This document shows, in pieces, positions 24,469-32,312 of a stretch of DNA of 64,000 bases. The stretch's first letter is position 1. Each line of letters opens with the position of its first letter. Position numbers and translations under genes: made by a program. The notes under the pieces were generated by a model. It did not search any database, was not told the origin of the DNA, and saw only the letters and a program-made list of their open reading frames with translations. This DNA is from Pseudonocardia xinjiangensis (GTDB taxonomy: Bacteria; Actinomycetota; Actinomycetes; Mycobacteriales; Pseudonocardiaceae): positions 1-64,000 of the forward strand of contig NZ_JAAXKY010000009.1 of NCBI RefSeq assembly GCF_012911925.1, read 5' to 3'.

Positions 24469-25635
24469 ATGAGGATCACCGGGTACCGCTCCCTCGTCAC
24501 CCAGCACGACTGGGGGCGCCCGGTCGGGGACGTCAACGGCCACATCTCCGGCACGGCCACCCAGACGGACGTGCTCGTCCTCACCACGGACGTCGGGCTC
24601 GAGGGCATCGGTGTCGGGACGCACGCCGAGATCGACCGCGTCTTCCCGAGCATCGACGGCGAGGACCCGCGCAGTGTCGTGGCGCTGTACGACCGGATGC
24701 TCGCGCGGGTCTTCAAGCTCGGGCACGCCGGTTCGGTCTTCGGGACGATCGGCGCTGTCGACCTCGCGCTCTGGGACCTCAAGGCCAAGGCCGCCGACGA
24801 GCCGCTCTGGCGCCTCCTCGGGGCGCGGAACCGGCACGTGCCCGGCTACGCGTCGGCCCTGGAGATCGCGCTCGCGGACGAACAGCTCGCCGAGGTCTAC
24901 GGCGCCTTCGCCGACCGCGGGTACGGCGCCGCCAAGCTCAAGGGCGGCCGCTACCTGGATCACGACCTGCGCCGCCTGGGCATCCTGCGGGACATCTTCG
25001 CCGTCAACTCCTCCGCGCCGGGGCTCATGTTCGACGCCAACGAGTCCTGGCACCGGTCCCAGGCGGTCCGCTACGTCAGCCGGCTCGAGGAGCAGGTCGA
25101 CCTGACCTGGGTCGAGGAGCCCGTCCGGCGCTGGGACACAGCGGGGATGGCCGCCGTCCGAGCCGGGATCCGCGCCGGCGTGGCGAGCGGGGAGAACCTC
25201 ACGGGGATCGAGCAGCTACGCCCCCTGCTCGACGCCGACGCGCTCGACATCGTGCAGGTCGGGTCGTCCTGGGGCATCACCCATCTCCTGCGCGCCGCGG
25301 CGCTGGCGCACGGCCACGACCTGCCCGTCAGCCCCATCGGCTTCACCTCCGTCATCGCCCCGGCGGCAGCGGCCGTCCCCAACCTGCTCGCCGTGGAGGT
25401 GCAGGACGTCAAGCCGCCCCGCGGGCTGAGCATCGACCAGGAGGTCGCCGACGGCGGCATCGTCCTGGGCGACGCCCCGGGCAACGGCATCACCGTCGAC
25501 GAGGAGCTGTTACGCGCGCTGGGGGAGGGCCAGGGCTGGGCCGAGGTCGCAGGCCCGCACGTGCGCCCGGACCGGGCGGGGCTGCGCCTGGTACCCGAGG
25601 CCGACGGGGGCGCCCTGCGCCCGGCGCACTTCTGA
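24469..25635 (+). CDS. Enolase-superfamily sugar-acid dehydratase (mandelate racemase/MLE type)
   Basis: A 388-residue enzyme expected to dehydrate a sugar acid to a 2-keto-3-deoxy acid using Mg2+. A lysine pair K156-x-K158 (AKLKGG) and acidic ligands D189 and N191 (FDANESW), E216/E217 (WVEEP) and E242 (ASGENL) follow the superfamily barrel order. Where many dehydratases carry a catalytic His after SP (SPH), this protein has SPI (residues 288-290), so the second-half acid/base residue may differ or the reaction may be one-base. Start is the ATG at 24469 preceded by GGAAGG. It is followed by a lactonase two bases after its stop. Context favours a fuconate-, galactonate- or uronate-like substrate. 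Confidence 0.8.
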   Translation: MRITGYRSLVTQHDWGRPVGDVNGHISGTATQTDVLVLTTDVGLEGIGVGTHAEIDRVFPSIDGEDPRSVVALYDRMLARVFKLGHAGSVFGTIGAVDLALWDLKAKAADEPLWRLLGARNRHVPGYASALEIALADEQLAEVYGAFADRGYGAAKLKGGRYLDHDLRRLGILRDIFAVNSSAPGLMFDANESWHRSQAVRYVSRLEEQVDLTWVEEPVRRWDTAGMAAVRAGIRAGVASGENLTGIEQLRPLLDADALDIVQVGSSWGITHLLRAAALAHGHDLPVSPIGFTSVIAPAAAAVPNLLAVEVQDVKPPRGLSIDQEVADGGIVLGDAPGNGITVDEELLRALGEGQGWAEVAGPHVRPDRAGLRLVPEADGGALRPAHF

Positions 25636-25636
25636 G

Positions 25637-26521
25637 GTGGGCAACGAGCAGCGGGTGCCGGGGCCCGTCGTCGACGCCCACCTGCACGTCTGGGACCCGG
25701 CGCTGACCTCCTACCCCTGGCTCGTCGGCGGCCCGCCGGTCATCAACCGCGCCTTCGCGCTCGACGACGTCGTCCCCGACCTCGAGGCGGCGGGCGTCGA
25801 CTCGGTCGTGCTCGTGCAGTCGGCCGACGACGTCGCCGACACCGAACTGATGCTCGAGTGCGCCCGCAAGGACGCGCGCGTCGCGGGGGTGGTGGCCTAC
25901 GCCCCGCTTCAGGACCCGGAGGAGACCGGCCGCCTCCTCGACCGTTACCGCTCCGCCGAGCCCGTCGTGCGCGGCATCCGGGTCCTGGTTCACGAGCAGC
26001 CCGACCCGTGGTGGCTGCTGCGCGACGAGGTCATCGAGGGGCTCACCGCACTCTCGCGCAGCGGGCTGACCTTCGACCTCGTCGCCGTGCTGCCCGAGCA
26101 CCTGCGCGCGGCGCTGCGGGTGTCCGAGCTGCTGCCCGACCTGCCCATGGTGCTCGACCACCTCGGCCACCCTCCGCTGGACGGGGGCGGCCGGCAGGGC
26201 GAATGGTGGGACCTCGTCGCCGCGGTCGCCCGGAACCCGCGTGCCCACGCGAAGGTGAGCGGGCTCTACCCGGGCGGGCCGGGGGAGCCGTCGGCGGCCG
26301 TGGGGCGGGTGCGTCCGAGCGTCGAACACGCCCTCGACGTCTTCGGGCCCGCGCGGCTCATGTACGGCGGGGACTGGCCCATCTCGCTCCTGCACGGCGG
26401 CTACCCCGCGACCTGGCCACTCGCCACGGAGCTGCTCAGCGGCCTGTCCCGGCCCGAGCGCGACGACGTGCTGGGTGGCACCGCGACACGCTTCTACCGA
26501 CTCGACGAGCCCCGGCGGTGA
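25637..26521 (+). CDS. Amidohydrolase-family sugar lactonase (COG3618, fuconolactonase-like)
   Basis: A 294-residue TIM-barrel protein of amidohydrolase family 2. The first strand carries VDAHLHVWDP, the core has LDHLGHPP, and the end has YGGDWPIS, the landmarks of L-fuconolactonase and 4-sulfomuconolactonase relatives. It would open a sugar lactone to the acid acted on by the preceding dehydratase. GTG start directly after the dehydratase stop; its own stop lies before the dehydrogenase gene, indicating one transcript. Confidence 0.8.
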   Translation: MGNEQRVPGPVVDAHLHVWDPALTSYPWLVGGPPVINRAFALDDVVPDLEAAGVDSVVLVQSADDVADTELMLECARKDARVAGVVAYAPLQDPEETGRLLDRYRSAEPVVRGIRVLVHEQPDPWWLLRDEVIEGLTALSRSGLTFDLVAVLPEHLRAALRVSELLPDLPMVLDHLGHPPLDGGGRQGEWWDLVAAVARNPRAHAKVSGLYPGGPGEPSAAVGRVRPSVEHALDVFGPARLMYGGDWPISLLHGGYPATWPLATELLSGLSRPERDDVLGGTATRFYRLDEPRR

Positions 26522-26574
26522 CGACGAGCACGCCCCGCGGCGCTGCGCCGCACCCCGACCACGATGGAGGACCC

Positions 26575-27639
26575 GTGCCCACGACCCACCGCGCAGCCCA
26601 GTACCGGGGGGAGAGGACGATCACCGCCACCGTGGTCGGGCGGACGCCGCCCGGGCCCGGCCAGGTCGAGATCGCCCCCGCCTACACCGGCATCTGCGGT
26701 ACCGACCTGCATATCGCCGCCGGGGACATGGACGCCCGGGTGAGCCTGCCCGCCGTCATCGGCCATGAGACCGCCGGCCGCGTCACGGCCGTCGGGGAGG
26801 GCGTGTCCGGCTGGTCCCCCGGCGACCCGGTCACCGTCGTCCCGCTGCGGCCCGACGGCACCTGCCCCGCCTGCCGGGCCGGCAACGGCCACGTCTGCGA
26901 GCACATGGACTTCCTCGGCATCGACAGCCCCGGAGCACTGGCGGAGCACTGGGTCGTGCCCGAACACACGCTCCTGCGGCTGCCCGAGGACCTGTCCCTG
27001 CGTACCGCGGCGCTCCTGGAGCCCACGGCGGTCGCCGTACACGACGTCCGGCGCGCGCGCCTGGGCGCGGGGGAGTCCGCGCTCGTGGTGGGCGGCGGGC
27101 CCGTCGGCCTGCTCATCGCCCTCGTCGCCCGCGCGGGGGGAGCGGACGTCGTCGTCGCGGAGCCGGACGCGACCCGCCGTGGCACCGCCGCGGACCTGGG
27201 GCTCGACATCGTGGACCCGCGTGAGCAGGACGTCTCCGCCGTCGTGCGCGAGCGCACCGAGGGGGCGGGAGCCCGGGTGGCCTTCGAGGTCAGCGGGACC
27301 CAGTCCGGCCTGGACACCGCGGTCGCCGCACTGGCCGTGCGCGGCCGGCTGTGCCAGGTGGGCATCCACGCCGCCCCGCGCACGGTCGACCTGCACCGCT
27401 TCTTCTGGCGCGAGCTCGAGCTGCTCGGCGCGCGGCTCTACACCCGCGCGGACTGGGAGGAGGCCGTGCGCCTCGTCGCGTCCGGCGAGCTGCCGGTCGA
27501 CCGCCTCGTCAGCCGGATCGTGCCACTCGAGGAGGTGGGGGAGGCCTTCACCGCCCTCGCCACCGGAGGCGGTGTCGTCAAGGTGCTCGTGGACTGCCAG
27601 GCCGGTGCTCCCGGGAACACCCGGGGCGGCACGGCGTGA
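26575..27639 (+). CDS. Zinc-dependent alcohol/sugar dehydrogenase (MDR)
   Basis: A 354-residue medium-chain dehydrogenase. CGTDLH holds the catalytic zinc cysteine, GHETAGRV the zinc histidine, and a CPACRAGNGHVC segment supplies most structural-zinc cysteines. GGGPVGLLIALVARAGG is the Rossmann loop, with an acidic AEPDATRR after strand two that suggests NAD+. The GTG at 26575 has GGAGG four bases upstream and was preferred over the GTGA overlap at 26518, which would add 19 poorly ordered residues. Likely role: oxidation of the free sugar to its lactone, or of an intermediate alcohol. Confidence 0.85.
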   Translation: MPTTHRAAQYRGERTITATVVGRTPPGPGQVEIAPAYTGICGTDLHIAAGDMDARVSLPAVIGHETAGRVTAVGEGVSGWSPGDPVTVVPLRPDGTCPACRAGNGHVCEHMDFLGIDSPGALAEHWVVPEHTLLRLPEDLSLRTAALLEPTAVAVHDVRRARLGAGESALVVGGGPVGLLIALVARAGGADVVVAEPDATRRGTAADLGLDIVDPREQDVSAVVRERTEGAGARVAFEVSGTQSGLDTAVAALAVRGRLCQVGIHAAPRTVDLHRFFWRELELLGARLYTRADWEEAVRLVASGELPVDRLVSRIVPLEEVGEAFTALATGGGVVKVLVDCQAGAPGNTRGGTA

Positions 27640-28397
27640 GCGGGCTGTTCGACCTCACCGGGCGCCTGGCCGTCGTCACGGGCGCGACCCGGGGCATCGG
27701 GGCCGCCGCGGCCGTCGCGCTGGCGGCCGCCGGCGCCGACGTCGTCGGCTTGGGCTCCACCCGCCCCCCGGGGGACGACGTCGCCGGTGCCGTCCGCGCG
27801 CACGGGCGTACCTTCGAAGGGCTTGCCGCCGACCTGTCCGACCGCGCCGCCGTCCAGCAGCTGGCGGCCGACCTGGCACGCCGCGAACGCCCGATCGACG
27901 TGCTGGTCAACAACGCGGGCACGATCCGGCGCGAGCCCGCGGTCTCGCACTCCCTGGCCGACTGGGACGAGGTGCTCGCCGTCGACCTGACGAGCCAGTT
28001 CGTGCTCGCGCAGGCGCTGGGGCGCTCGATGGTCGAGCGCGGTCGCGGGAAGATCGTGTTCACGGCGTCGCTCCTGAGCTTCCAGGGCGGCATCACGGTG
28101 CCCGGCTACGCGGCCGCCAAGCACGCCGTCGCGGGCCTGACCAAGGCGCTGGCCAACGAGTGGGCACCCCGCGGGGTCAACGTCAACGCGGTAGCCCCGG
28201 GGTACGTGGCGACCGACAACACGCAGGCCCTGCGAGACGACCCCGACCGCTCGCGCAGCATCCTGGAACGGATCCCCGCGGGGCGATGGGCGTCGCCGCA
28301 GGACATCGCGGGCGCCGTCGTCTACCTCGCGAGCCCGGCGGCCGACTACGTGCACGGCGTCGTGCTGCCCGTCGACGGCGGATGGCTGGCGCGATGA
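27636..28397 (+). CDS. kduD: Short-chain dehydrogenase, KduD-like
   Basis: A 253-residue SDR. TGATRGIGAAAA binds the cofactor, NNAG follows strand four, and S-x12-Y-x3-K is present with YAAAK. The C-terminal half (LANEWAPRGVNVNAVAPGYV, then RIPAGRW and VDGGWLAR at the end) is strikingly like 2-dehydro-3-deoxy-D-gluconate 5-dehydrogenase (KduD). It therefore probably oxidises or reduces a 2-keto-3-deoxy sugar acid, the expected product of the dehydratase upstream. The GTG overlaps the previous stop as GTGA. Confidence 0.83.
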   Translation: MSGLFDLTGRLAVVTGATRGIGAAAAVALAAAGADVVGLGSTRPPGDDVAGAVRAHGRTFEGLAADLSDRAAVQQLAADLARRERPIDVLVNNAGTIRREPAVSHSLADWDEVLAVDLTSQFVLAQALGRSMVERGRGKIVFTASLLSFQGGITVPGYAAAKHAVAGLTKALANEWAPRGVNVNAVAPGYVATDNTQALRDDPDRSRSILERIPAGRWASPQDIAGAVVYLASPAADYVHGVVLPVDGGWLAR

Positions 28398-28473
28398 GCG
28401 GGGTGCACCGTCGGCGAGCGCGGCCCGCGGCAACCGACCGGTGCGGGAGCGGACTGACGACGAGGAGGACGAC

Positions 28474-28800
28474 GTGATCGTGGCGCTGCACTCGCGGCTT
28501 CTGGAGGGGCACGAGCACGACTACGACCGGGACCATGCGCGCGTACCCGACGATCTCGCGGAAGCCTTCGCGCGGCACGGCATCCGCGACTGGCGCATCT
28601 GGCGTGACGGCCTCGACGTCTTCCACCTCGTCGAGTGCGACGACTTCGTCGCTTCCATGACCGCTATGGGCGAGGAGCCGGCGAACGAGGCGTGGCAGGG
28701 CGTCATCGACCGGCACGTGAAGGGCTTCAGCGGCGACGGAACGGACTTCTCCAGCTGGGGTCTGCGCCACGTCTTCAGCCTGTCGGACCAGACCGCCTGA
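28474..28800 (+). CDS. L-rhamnose/L-fucose mutarotase family protein (DUF718)
   Basis: A 108-residue ferredoxin-like protein. HSRLLEGHEHDYDRDHARVP, then GIRDWRIWRDG and LFHLVE-like FHLVECDD, follow the RhaM pattern, in which a His near the start of the first helix and later aromatic residues interconvert sugar anomers. GAGGAGG five bases before GTG 28474 decides the start. It lies at the end of the operon and would supply the anomer needed by the dehydrogenase, supporting a deoxyhexose or closely related sugar as substrate. Confidence 0.78.
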   Translation: MIVALHSRLLEGHEHDYDRDHARVPDDLAEAFARHGIRDWRIWRDGLDVFHLVECDDFVASMTAMGEEPANEAWQGVIDRHVKGFSGDGTDFSSWGLRHVFSLSDQTA

Positions 28801-28801
28801 C

Positions 28802-28822
28802 CTCGGGGCTCTACCACCCGAG
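28802..28822. terminator. Possible terminator between convergent genes
   Basis: CTCGGG pairs with CCCGAG across a nine-base loop in the 36-bp gap between the mutarotase and the convergent marR gene. The stem is short, so the call is tentative. Confidence 0.4.
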
Positions 28823-28836
28823 AAGTAGGACGGGGC

Positions 28837-29334
28837 CTAGCGTCGGCGGCGAGGCGCTGCCGAACGGGGCGGCGCCGAGCGCATGTGGTCGCGCACCGGC
28901 GAGAGCAGGTCGGCGAGAGCCTGGGCGTCCGTGCGTGACAGTGGCTGGAAGAGCTGGCGGCTGATGACCTCGGTGTGGCCGGGCAGGACCTTGGTGAGCA
29001 GCGCCCGCCCGCCAGGCGTGATCGTGACCGTGACGCCACGCTCGTCGTCCGTGGCAGGCGTACGCGTGATCAGGCCCGCCTTCTCGAGCAGGCCCGCCTG
29101 GTAGGTCAACCCACTGCGGCTGTAGACGACGCCGTCGGCCAGGTCGGTCATCCGTTCGCTACCCGTCGGCGAGTTGAGACCAAGGCGCGCCAAGAGCTGG
29201 AACTGGACGTAGCTCAGGTCGCCGACCTCGCGCAGCTGCTGCTCGACCGCATGTCGCAGCAGGCCCGCCACCTCCATGAGGGCGAAGTACGCGCGCAGCT
29301 GGACGGCGTCCAGGGACGGCGGCGTGTCAGGCAT
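28837..29334 (-). CDS. MarR-family transcriptional regulator
   Basis: A 165-residue winged-helix regulator. The core has LSYVQFQLLARLG, RMTDLADGVVYSRSGLTYQA as the recognition helix, and LITRTPATDDERGVTVTITP as the wing. The Arg/Lys-rich tail (RSAAPRRRR) is unusual. It is divergent from a quinone-oxidoreductase-like gene, and three copies of TGCTTC-N6-GAAGCA lie in the shared promoter, so it is very probably an autorepressor that also represses the oxidoreductase. Confidence 0.9.
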   Translation of the reverse strand: MPDTPPSLDAVQLRAYFALMEVAGLLRHAVEQQLREVGDLSYVQFQLLARLGLNSPTGSERMTDLADGVVYSRSGLTYQAGLLEKAGLITRTPATDDERGVTVTITPGGRALLTKVLPGHTEVISRQLFQPLSRTDAQALADLLSPVRDHMRSAPPRSAAPRRRR

Positions 29335-29351
29335 GCCACGAGGCTACCAGT

Positions 29352-29369
29352 TGCTTCAAGCTCGAAGCA
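29352..29369. promoter_or_regulatory. MarR operator 1 (TGCTTC-N6-GAAGCA)
   Basis: Perfect 6+6 inverted repeat with six-base spacer, 18 bp upstream of the marR start. Its centre is 20 bp, about two helical turns, from operator 2. Confidence 0.75.
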
Positions 29370-29371
29370 CT

Positions 29372-29389
29372 TGCTTCGACTCCGAAGCA
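29372..29389. promoter_or_regulatory. MarR operator 2 (TGCTTC-N6-GAAGCA)
   Basis: Second perfect copy, two bases after operator 1, so two dimers could bind the same face of the helix. Confidence 0.75.
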
Positions 29390-29406
29390 CTGCTAGCGTG
29401 CCAGGA

Positions 29407-29424
29407 TGCTTCAGTTTCGAAGCA
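29407..29424. promoter_or_regulatory. MarR operator 3 (TGCTTC-N6-GAAGCA)
   Basis: Third perfect copy, ending 26 bp before the oxidoreductase start and therefore likely over its transcription start. Confidence 0.75.
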
Positions 29425-29449
29425 CATGTCGTCGAGAGTGAGGCGCCCG

Positions 29450-30394
29450 ATGAAGGCAGTCCGATTCCACGAGTACGGCGGTCCCGACGTCCTCCGCTAC
29501 GAGGACGTGGACCAGCCGGTGCCGAGCGCCGGGCAGGTGCGGGTGCGCGTCGCCGCGACGACGTTCAACGGCGTCGACGGCAACATCCGCGCGGGTCTCA
29601 TGCAGGGGCCGATGCCCCTCACCCTGCCGCACATCCCCGGCCTGGACGTCGCGGGAACGATCGACGCACTCGGCGAGGGCGTCAGCGGACTCGAGGTGGG
29701 TGACCAGGTCATCGGCTTCCTCCCGTTCGTCGACGACGGTGCCTCGGCGGAGTACGTCCTCGCGCCCATCGAGAGCCTTGCGCCCGCACCTACCAGCATC
29801 CCGCTGGCCGATGCGGCCGCGCTGCCCCTGGTTGGTCTCACCGCGTGGCAGGCCCTCTTCGACCACGCCGAGCTCGAGGCCGGGCAACGGGTCCTGATCA
29901 GCGGCGCCGGTGGGGCTGTCGGTGGCTACGCGGTCCAGCTGGCCAGGACAGCCGGCGCCCACGTGATCGCCGTCGCCGGCCCGCGCGGCAGGGACCAGGT
30001 CACAGCGAACGGCGCCGCCGAGGTCATCGACCACACCACCACCGACGTGACCACCGCGGTCAGCGAGCCCGTCGACGTCCTACTGAACCTCGCACCGATC
30101 GACCCTGCCCGGTTCGCTGCCTTGGCCGCCCTGGTCCGCGACGGCGGCGTCGTGGTCAGCACCACCGTGTGGATGCCCGCCCCCGGCGACGAGGACCGCG
30201 GCGTGCGTGGGATCGACGTGTTCGTCAACAGCGACGCCAAGCAACTGTCCGAGCTCGTTGCCCGGCTCGACCGCGGCGAGCTTGCCGTCGACGTCGCTCA
30301 CCGAGTCCCCCTCAGCGACCTGCCGGCCATCCACGCCGCCGCAGCCGCCGGCTCCCTCCAGGGCAAGGTCGTCGTTCTGCCGAACGCCGACTGA
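29450..30394 (+). CDS. NADP-dependent quinone oxidoreductase-like protein (zinc-free MDR)
   Basis: A 314-residue medium-chain reductase of the quinone-oxidoreductase type. The N-terminus MKAVRFHEYGGPDVLRYEDV and LPHIPGLDVAGTIDALGEGV are characteristic, and SGAGGAVGGYAVQLARTAGA is the Rossmann loop. No zinc-binding cysteines are present. It probably reduces quinones or alpha,beta-unsaturated carbonyls in a MarR-controlled electrophile response. The ATG at 29450 follows GAGTGAGG; an earlier in-frame ATG at 29426 abuts operator 3. Confidence 0.87.
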   Translation: MKAVRFHEYGGPDVLRYEDVDQPVPSAGQVRVRVAATTFNGVDGNIRAGLMQGPMPLTLPHIPGLDVAGTIDALGEGVSGLEVGDQVIGFLPFVDDGASAEYVLAPIESLAPAPTSIPLADAAALPLVGLTAWQALFDHAELEAGQRVLISGAGGAVGGYAVQLARTAGAHVIAVAGPRGRDQVTANGAAEVIDHTTTDVTTAVSEPVDVLLNLAPIDPARFAALAALVRDGGVVVSTTVWMPAPGDEDRGVRGIDVFVNSDAKQLSELVARLDRGELAVDVAHRVPLSDLPAIHAAAAAGSLQGKVVVLPNAD

Positions 30395-30459
30395 CGCCAC
30401 CCACGCCAGGAGCTCGTCCTGCTGTCGGAGGTGCTCCTGGCGGGCGAGCCGTTACGGCA

Positions 30460-30744
30460 TCACGTCGTCCCGGCCGGATCCGTCGGTCCCGGCCGGAGGG
30501 GCGCGATCGGGCCTCCGCCCCCGCCTCGGCCGCGCGGCTCCACCGCGATGGTCACCGGATGGGCCGGCGCAACCCGGCTGCCCGCTCCGGGTAGCTGCGC
30601 GATGACGACTCCGCTGACCGGGAGCGGCTCGGCCGGATCCGCCGCGACCGCGACCACCCGCGCGTTGAAGGCGAGTTCGTGCGCCTCACGCACCTCCAGC
30701 CCGACGAGGGCCGGTACCAACACTCTCTCCTGCTCTCCCACCAT
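30460..30744 (-). CDS. Single-PASTA-domain protein
   Basis: A short protein of about 94 residues. LVPALVGLEVREAHELAFNA and then LPGAGSRVAPAHPVTIAVEP reproduce the PASTA fold pattern (VP-L-G-EA opening, Q-P-G-V closing). A Gly/Pro-rich tail follows. PASTA domains usually bind peptidoglycan or muropeptides in Ser/Thr kinases and penicillin-binding proteins; here there is no kinase, membrane segment or signal peptide. Similar free-standing PASTA proteins occur in actinobacteria with unknown role. The ATG at 30744 has GGAG-like sequence close upstream; a GTG 24 bases later is an alternative. Confidence 0.6.
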   Translation of the reverse strand: MVGEQERVLVPALVGLEVREAHELAFNARVVAVAADPAEPLPVSGVVIAQLPGAGSRVAPAHPVTIAVEPRGRGGGGGPIAPLRPGPTDPAGTT

Positions 30745-30951
30745 TCTCCTGCTCGATTCCCCGGTGCTGCCCGAGGCGGGATCATCTGGGACCCCCTCGT
30801 CCCGCCCAAATAGGACGATATCGGTCGAATCAGGCCGACGTGCCGCGCGGGGGTCCGGGCAATCGCCCACCCCATCAGGTCGATCTCGTCCGGGGCGCGC
30901 CGCGCACACCGAGCCGAACTCGGCACCCCCACCGGCGGCGGGGCGCCGGCC

Positions 30952-31620
30952 TTACGCCGCCTGGTACCGGTGCATGTCCTCGGCGAGCTCGGCGAACACC
31001 GCGACGTTGCACTCGAAAGCGGTGAGCGTCTCGTCGACGACCCTGGTTCGGTCGGTCTCGTTCCATGGGGCGGTGTCGAGCTTGGCGCGGTAGCGGTCGC
31101 GGAATGCCGGGGCGCTGCCGATCCCGTCGAAGTGGTAGAACGACGCGCCCTTGTCGACGATGCCGTAGTTCGTGGCCAGCAACCGGCGGATGATCTGACC
31201 GCCTGCGATGTCGCCGAGGTAACGGGTGTAGTGGTGGGCGACATAACCGCCTGCCCACGCCGACGCCTCGTGAATGCGTCGCACGTACGACTCGGTGGCG
31301 GGGAGCGGGCGGATCGTCTCGCGCCAGTCCGGCCCGACGAGGAATGCCATGTCGGCCTCGAGCTTCGGCAGCCTGCGCAGCTCGTCGAAGACGAACTCGT
31401 GACCGGTGTCGTCGGCGGCCATGGTGTCGCTGACCTGTTCGATCGCCCGGTAGATGAAGTAGTACTGGATCGCGAGCTGCGTGTAGCCGGCCAGCGTGAG
31501 CTCGTTGCCCAACAGCGCGTTCATGTAGCCGGAGTGGTTGGCGCGCTCGTGGGCGCTCCTGGTGGACGCGCGCAGCGTCGCGGAGAACGGGGCCGAGACG
31601 AGGTCCGTGGTCACCGGCAT
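30952..31620 (-). CDS. Heme oxygenase (biliverdin-forming)
   Basis: A 222-residue all-helical heme oxygenase. STRSAHERANHSGYM contains the proximal His, and GDIAGGQIIRRLLA is the distal-helix GD-x2-GG signature that binds O2. It opens the heme ring, releasing iron, CO and biliverdin, in the cytosol. Start is ATG 31620 with GAGGAGAC upstream. A perfect TetR-type inverted repeat lies 23 bp upstream and an iron-box-like repeat just beyond, so both the adjacent TetR and an iron regulator may control it. No heme transporter is adjacent. Confidence 0.92.
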   Translation of the reverse strand: MPVTTDLVSAPFSATLRASTRSAHERANHSGYMNALLGNELTLAGYTQLAIQYYFIYRAIEQVSDTMAADDTGHEFVFDELRRLPKLEADMAFLVGPDWRETIRPLPATESYVRRIHEASAWAGGYVAHHYTRYLGDIAGGQIIRRLLATNYGIVDKGASFYHFDGIGSAPAFRDRYRAKLDTAPWNETDRTRVVDETLTAFECNVAVFAELAEDMHRYQAA

Positions 31621-31642
31621 GGGCGTCTCCTCGGGGCAACGA

Positions 31643-31659
31643 TCTGACACCTTGTCAGA
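31643..31659. promoter_or_regulatory. TetR-type operator TCTGACA-CCT-TGTCAGA
   Basis: Perfect 7+3+7 inverted repeat between the heme oxygenase and its upstream tetR gene. The TGACA-N3-TGTCA core is a common TetR recognition pattern. Its position close to the heme oxygenase start fits repression. Confidence 0.7.
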
Positions 31660-31683
31660 AAGACCATAGGTCATCAGCGCGAG

Positions 31684-31697
31684 TAAGGCTACCCTTA
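31684..31697. promoter_or_regulatory. IdeR/DtxR-like box
   Basis: TAAGGCTACCCTTA is a 5+4+5 inverted repeat resembling the AGG/CCT halves of actinobacterial iron boxes. It overlaps the tetR stop and lies 64 bp upstream of heme oxygenase. It is shorter than the 19-bp consensus, so support is moderate. Confidence 0.4.
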
Positions 31698-32312
31698 TCC
31701 AGCGGTCGTCTCGTCGGCCTCGGTCGCTCCGACTGCTCGCAACACGAACCGGACGGCGGCCTCGACGGCGCGATCCAGCTGCTCGGGCGGCACATCGACA
31801 ACCTGCCGACTGGTCAGTGCCGCAGTGATCATCGGGAGCAGGATGTCCGGATCCTCGGCCAGCAGCCGCCCCGCACGCCGGCCGGCGTCGAGAATCTCGC
31901 GCAGCTGCTCGGTGATCGGGTCGGCGTGCGCACTGATCCGCCGGTATGCGGCCGGGGCGAGCGCGGAGGCCAGCGCAGTGCCCGGCGGGAGGTGGTACTC
32001 GGCGAGCACGCGCAGCTGCAGTCGCACGAATGTGGCGAGCTTGGCCACCGGGTCGGGAACCGCGTCGACGGCCTCGCGCAGCCGGTCGACGTAGTGGGCG
32101 GCCTCGGCCTCGACGAAGGCGACGAGCAGGCTGTCCTTGTCGGGGAAGTGGTTGTACATGGCGGTACGACCGAGGCCGGCCTCCGCCGCGACCCCGGCGA
32201 GGGTGACCGCGTCGAACCCCCGCTCGTAGAGCTGGGTGCGCAGCACCTCGAAGACCCGGGCCCGCACCTGCTGGCGGTGGGCATGCAGCGAGCCCCCGAT
32301 GATCTTCGGCAT
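31695..32312 (-). CDS. TetR-family regulator of heme oxygenase (putative)
   Basis: A 205-residue regulator. The N-terminal helix-turn-helix carries GFDAVTLAGVAAEAGLGRTA and MYNHFPDKDSLLVAF. The C-terminal ligand domain is Ala/Leu-rich and not assignable to a ligand. It lies 74 bp upstream of heme oxygenase on the same strand, with a perfect TGACA-N3-TGTCA operator in the gap, so it probably controls that gene. It could sense heme or a tetrapyrrole, but nothing in the sequence shows this. Confidence 0.88.
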   Translation of the reverse strand: MPKIIGGSLHAHRQQVRARVFEVLRTQLYERGFDAVTLAGVAAEAGLGRTAMYNHFPDKDSLLVAFVEAEAAHYVDRLREAVDAVPDPVAKLATFVRLQLRVLAEYHLPPGTALASALAPAAYRRISAHADPITEQLREILDAGRRAGRLLAEDPDILLPMITAALTSRQVVDVPPEQLDRAVEAAVRFVLRAVGATEADETTAG

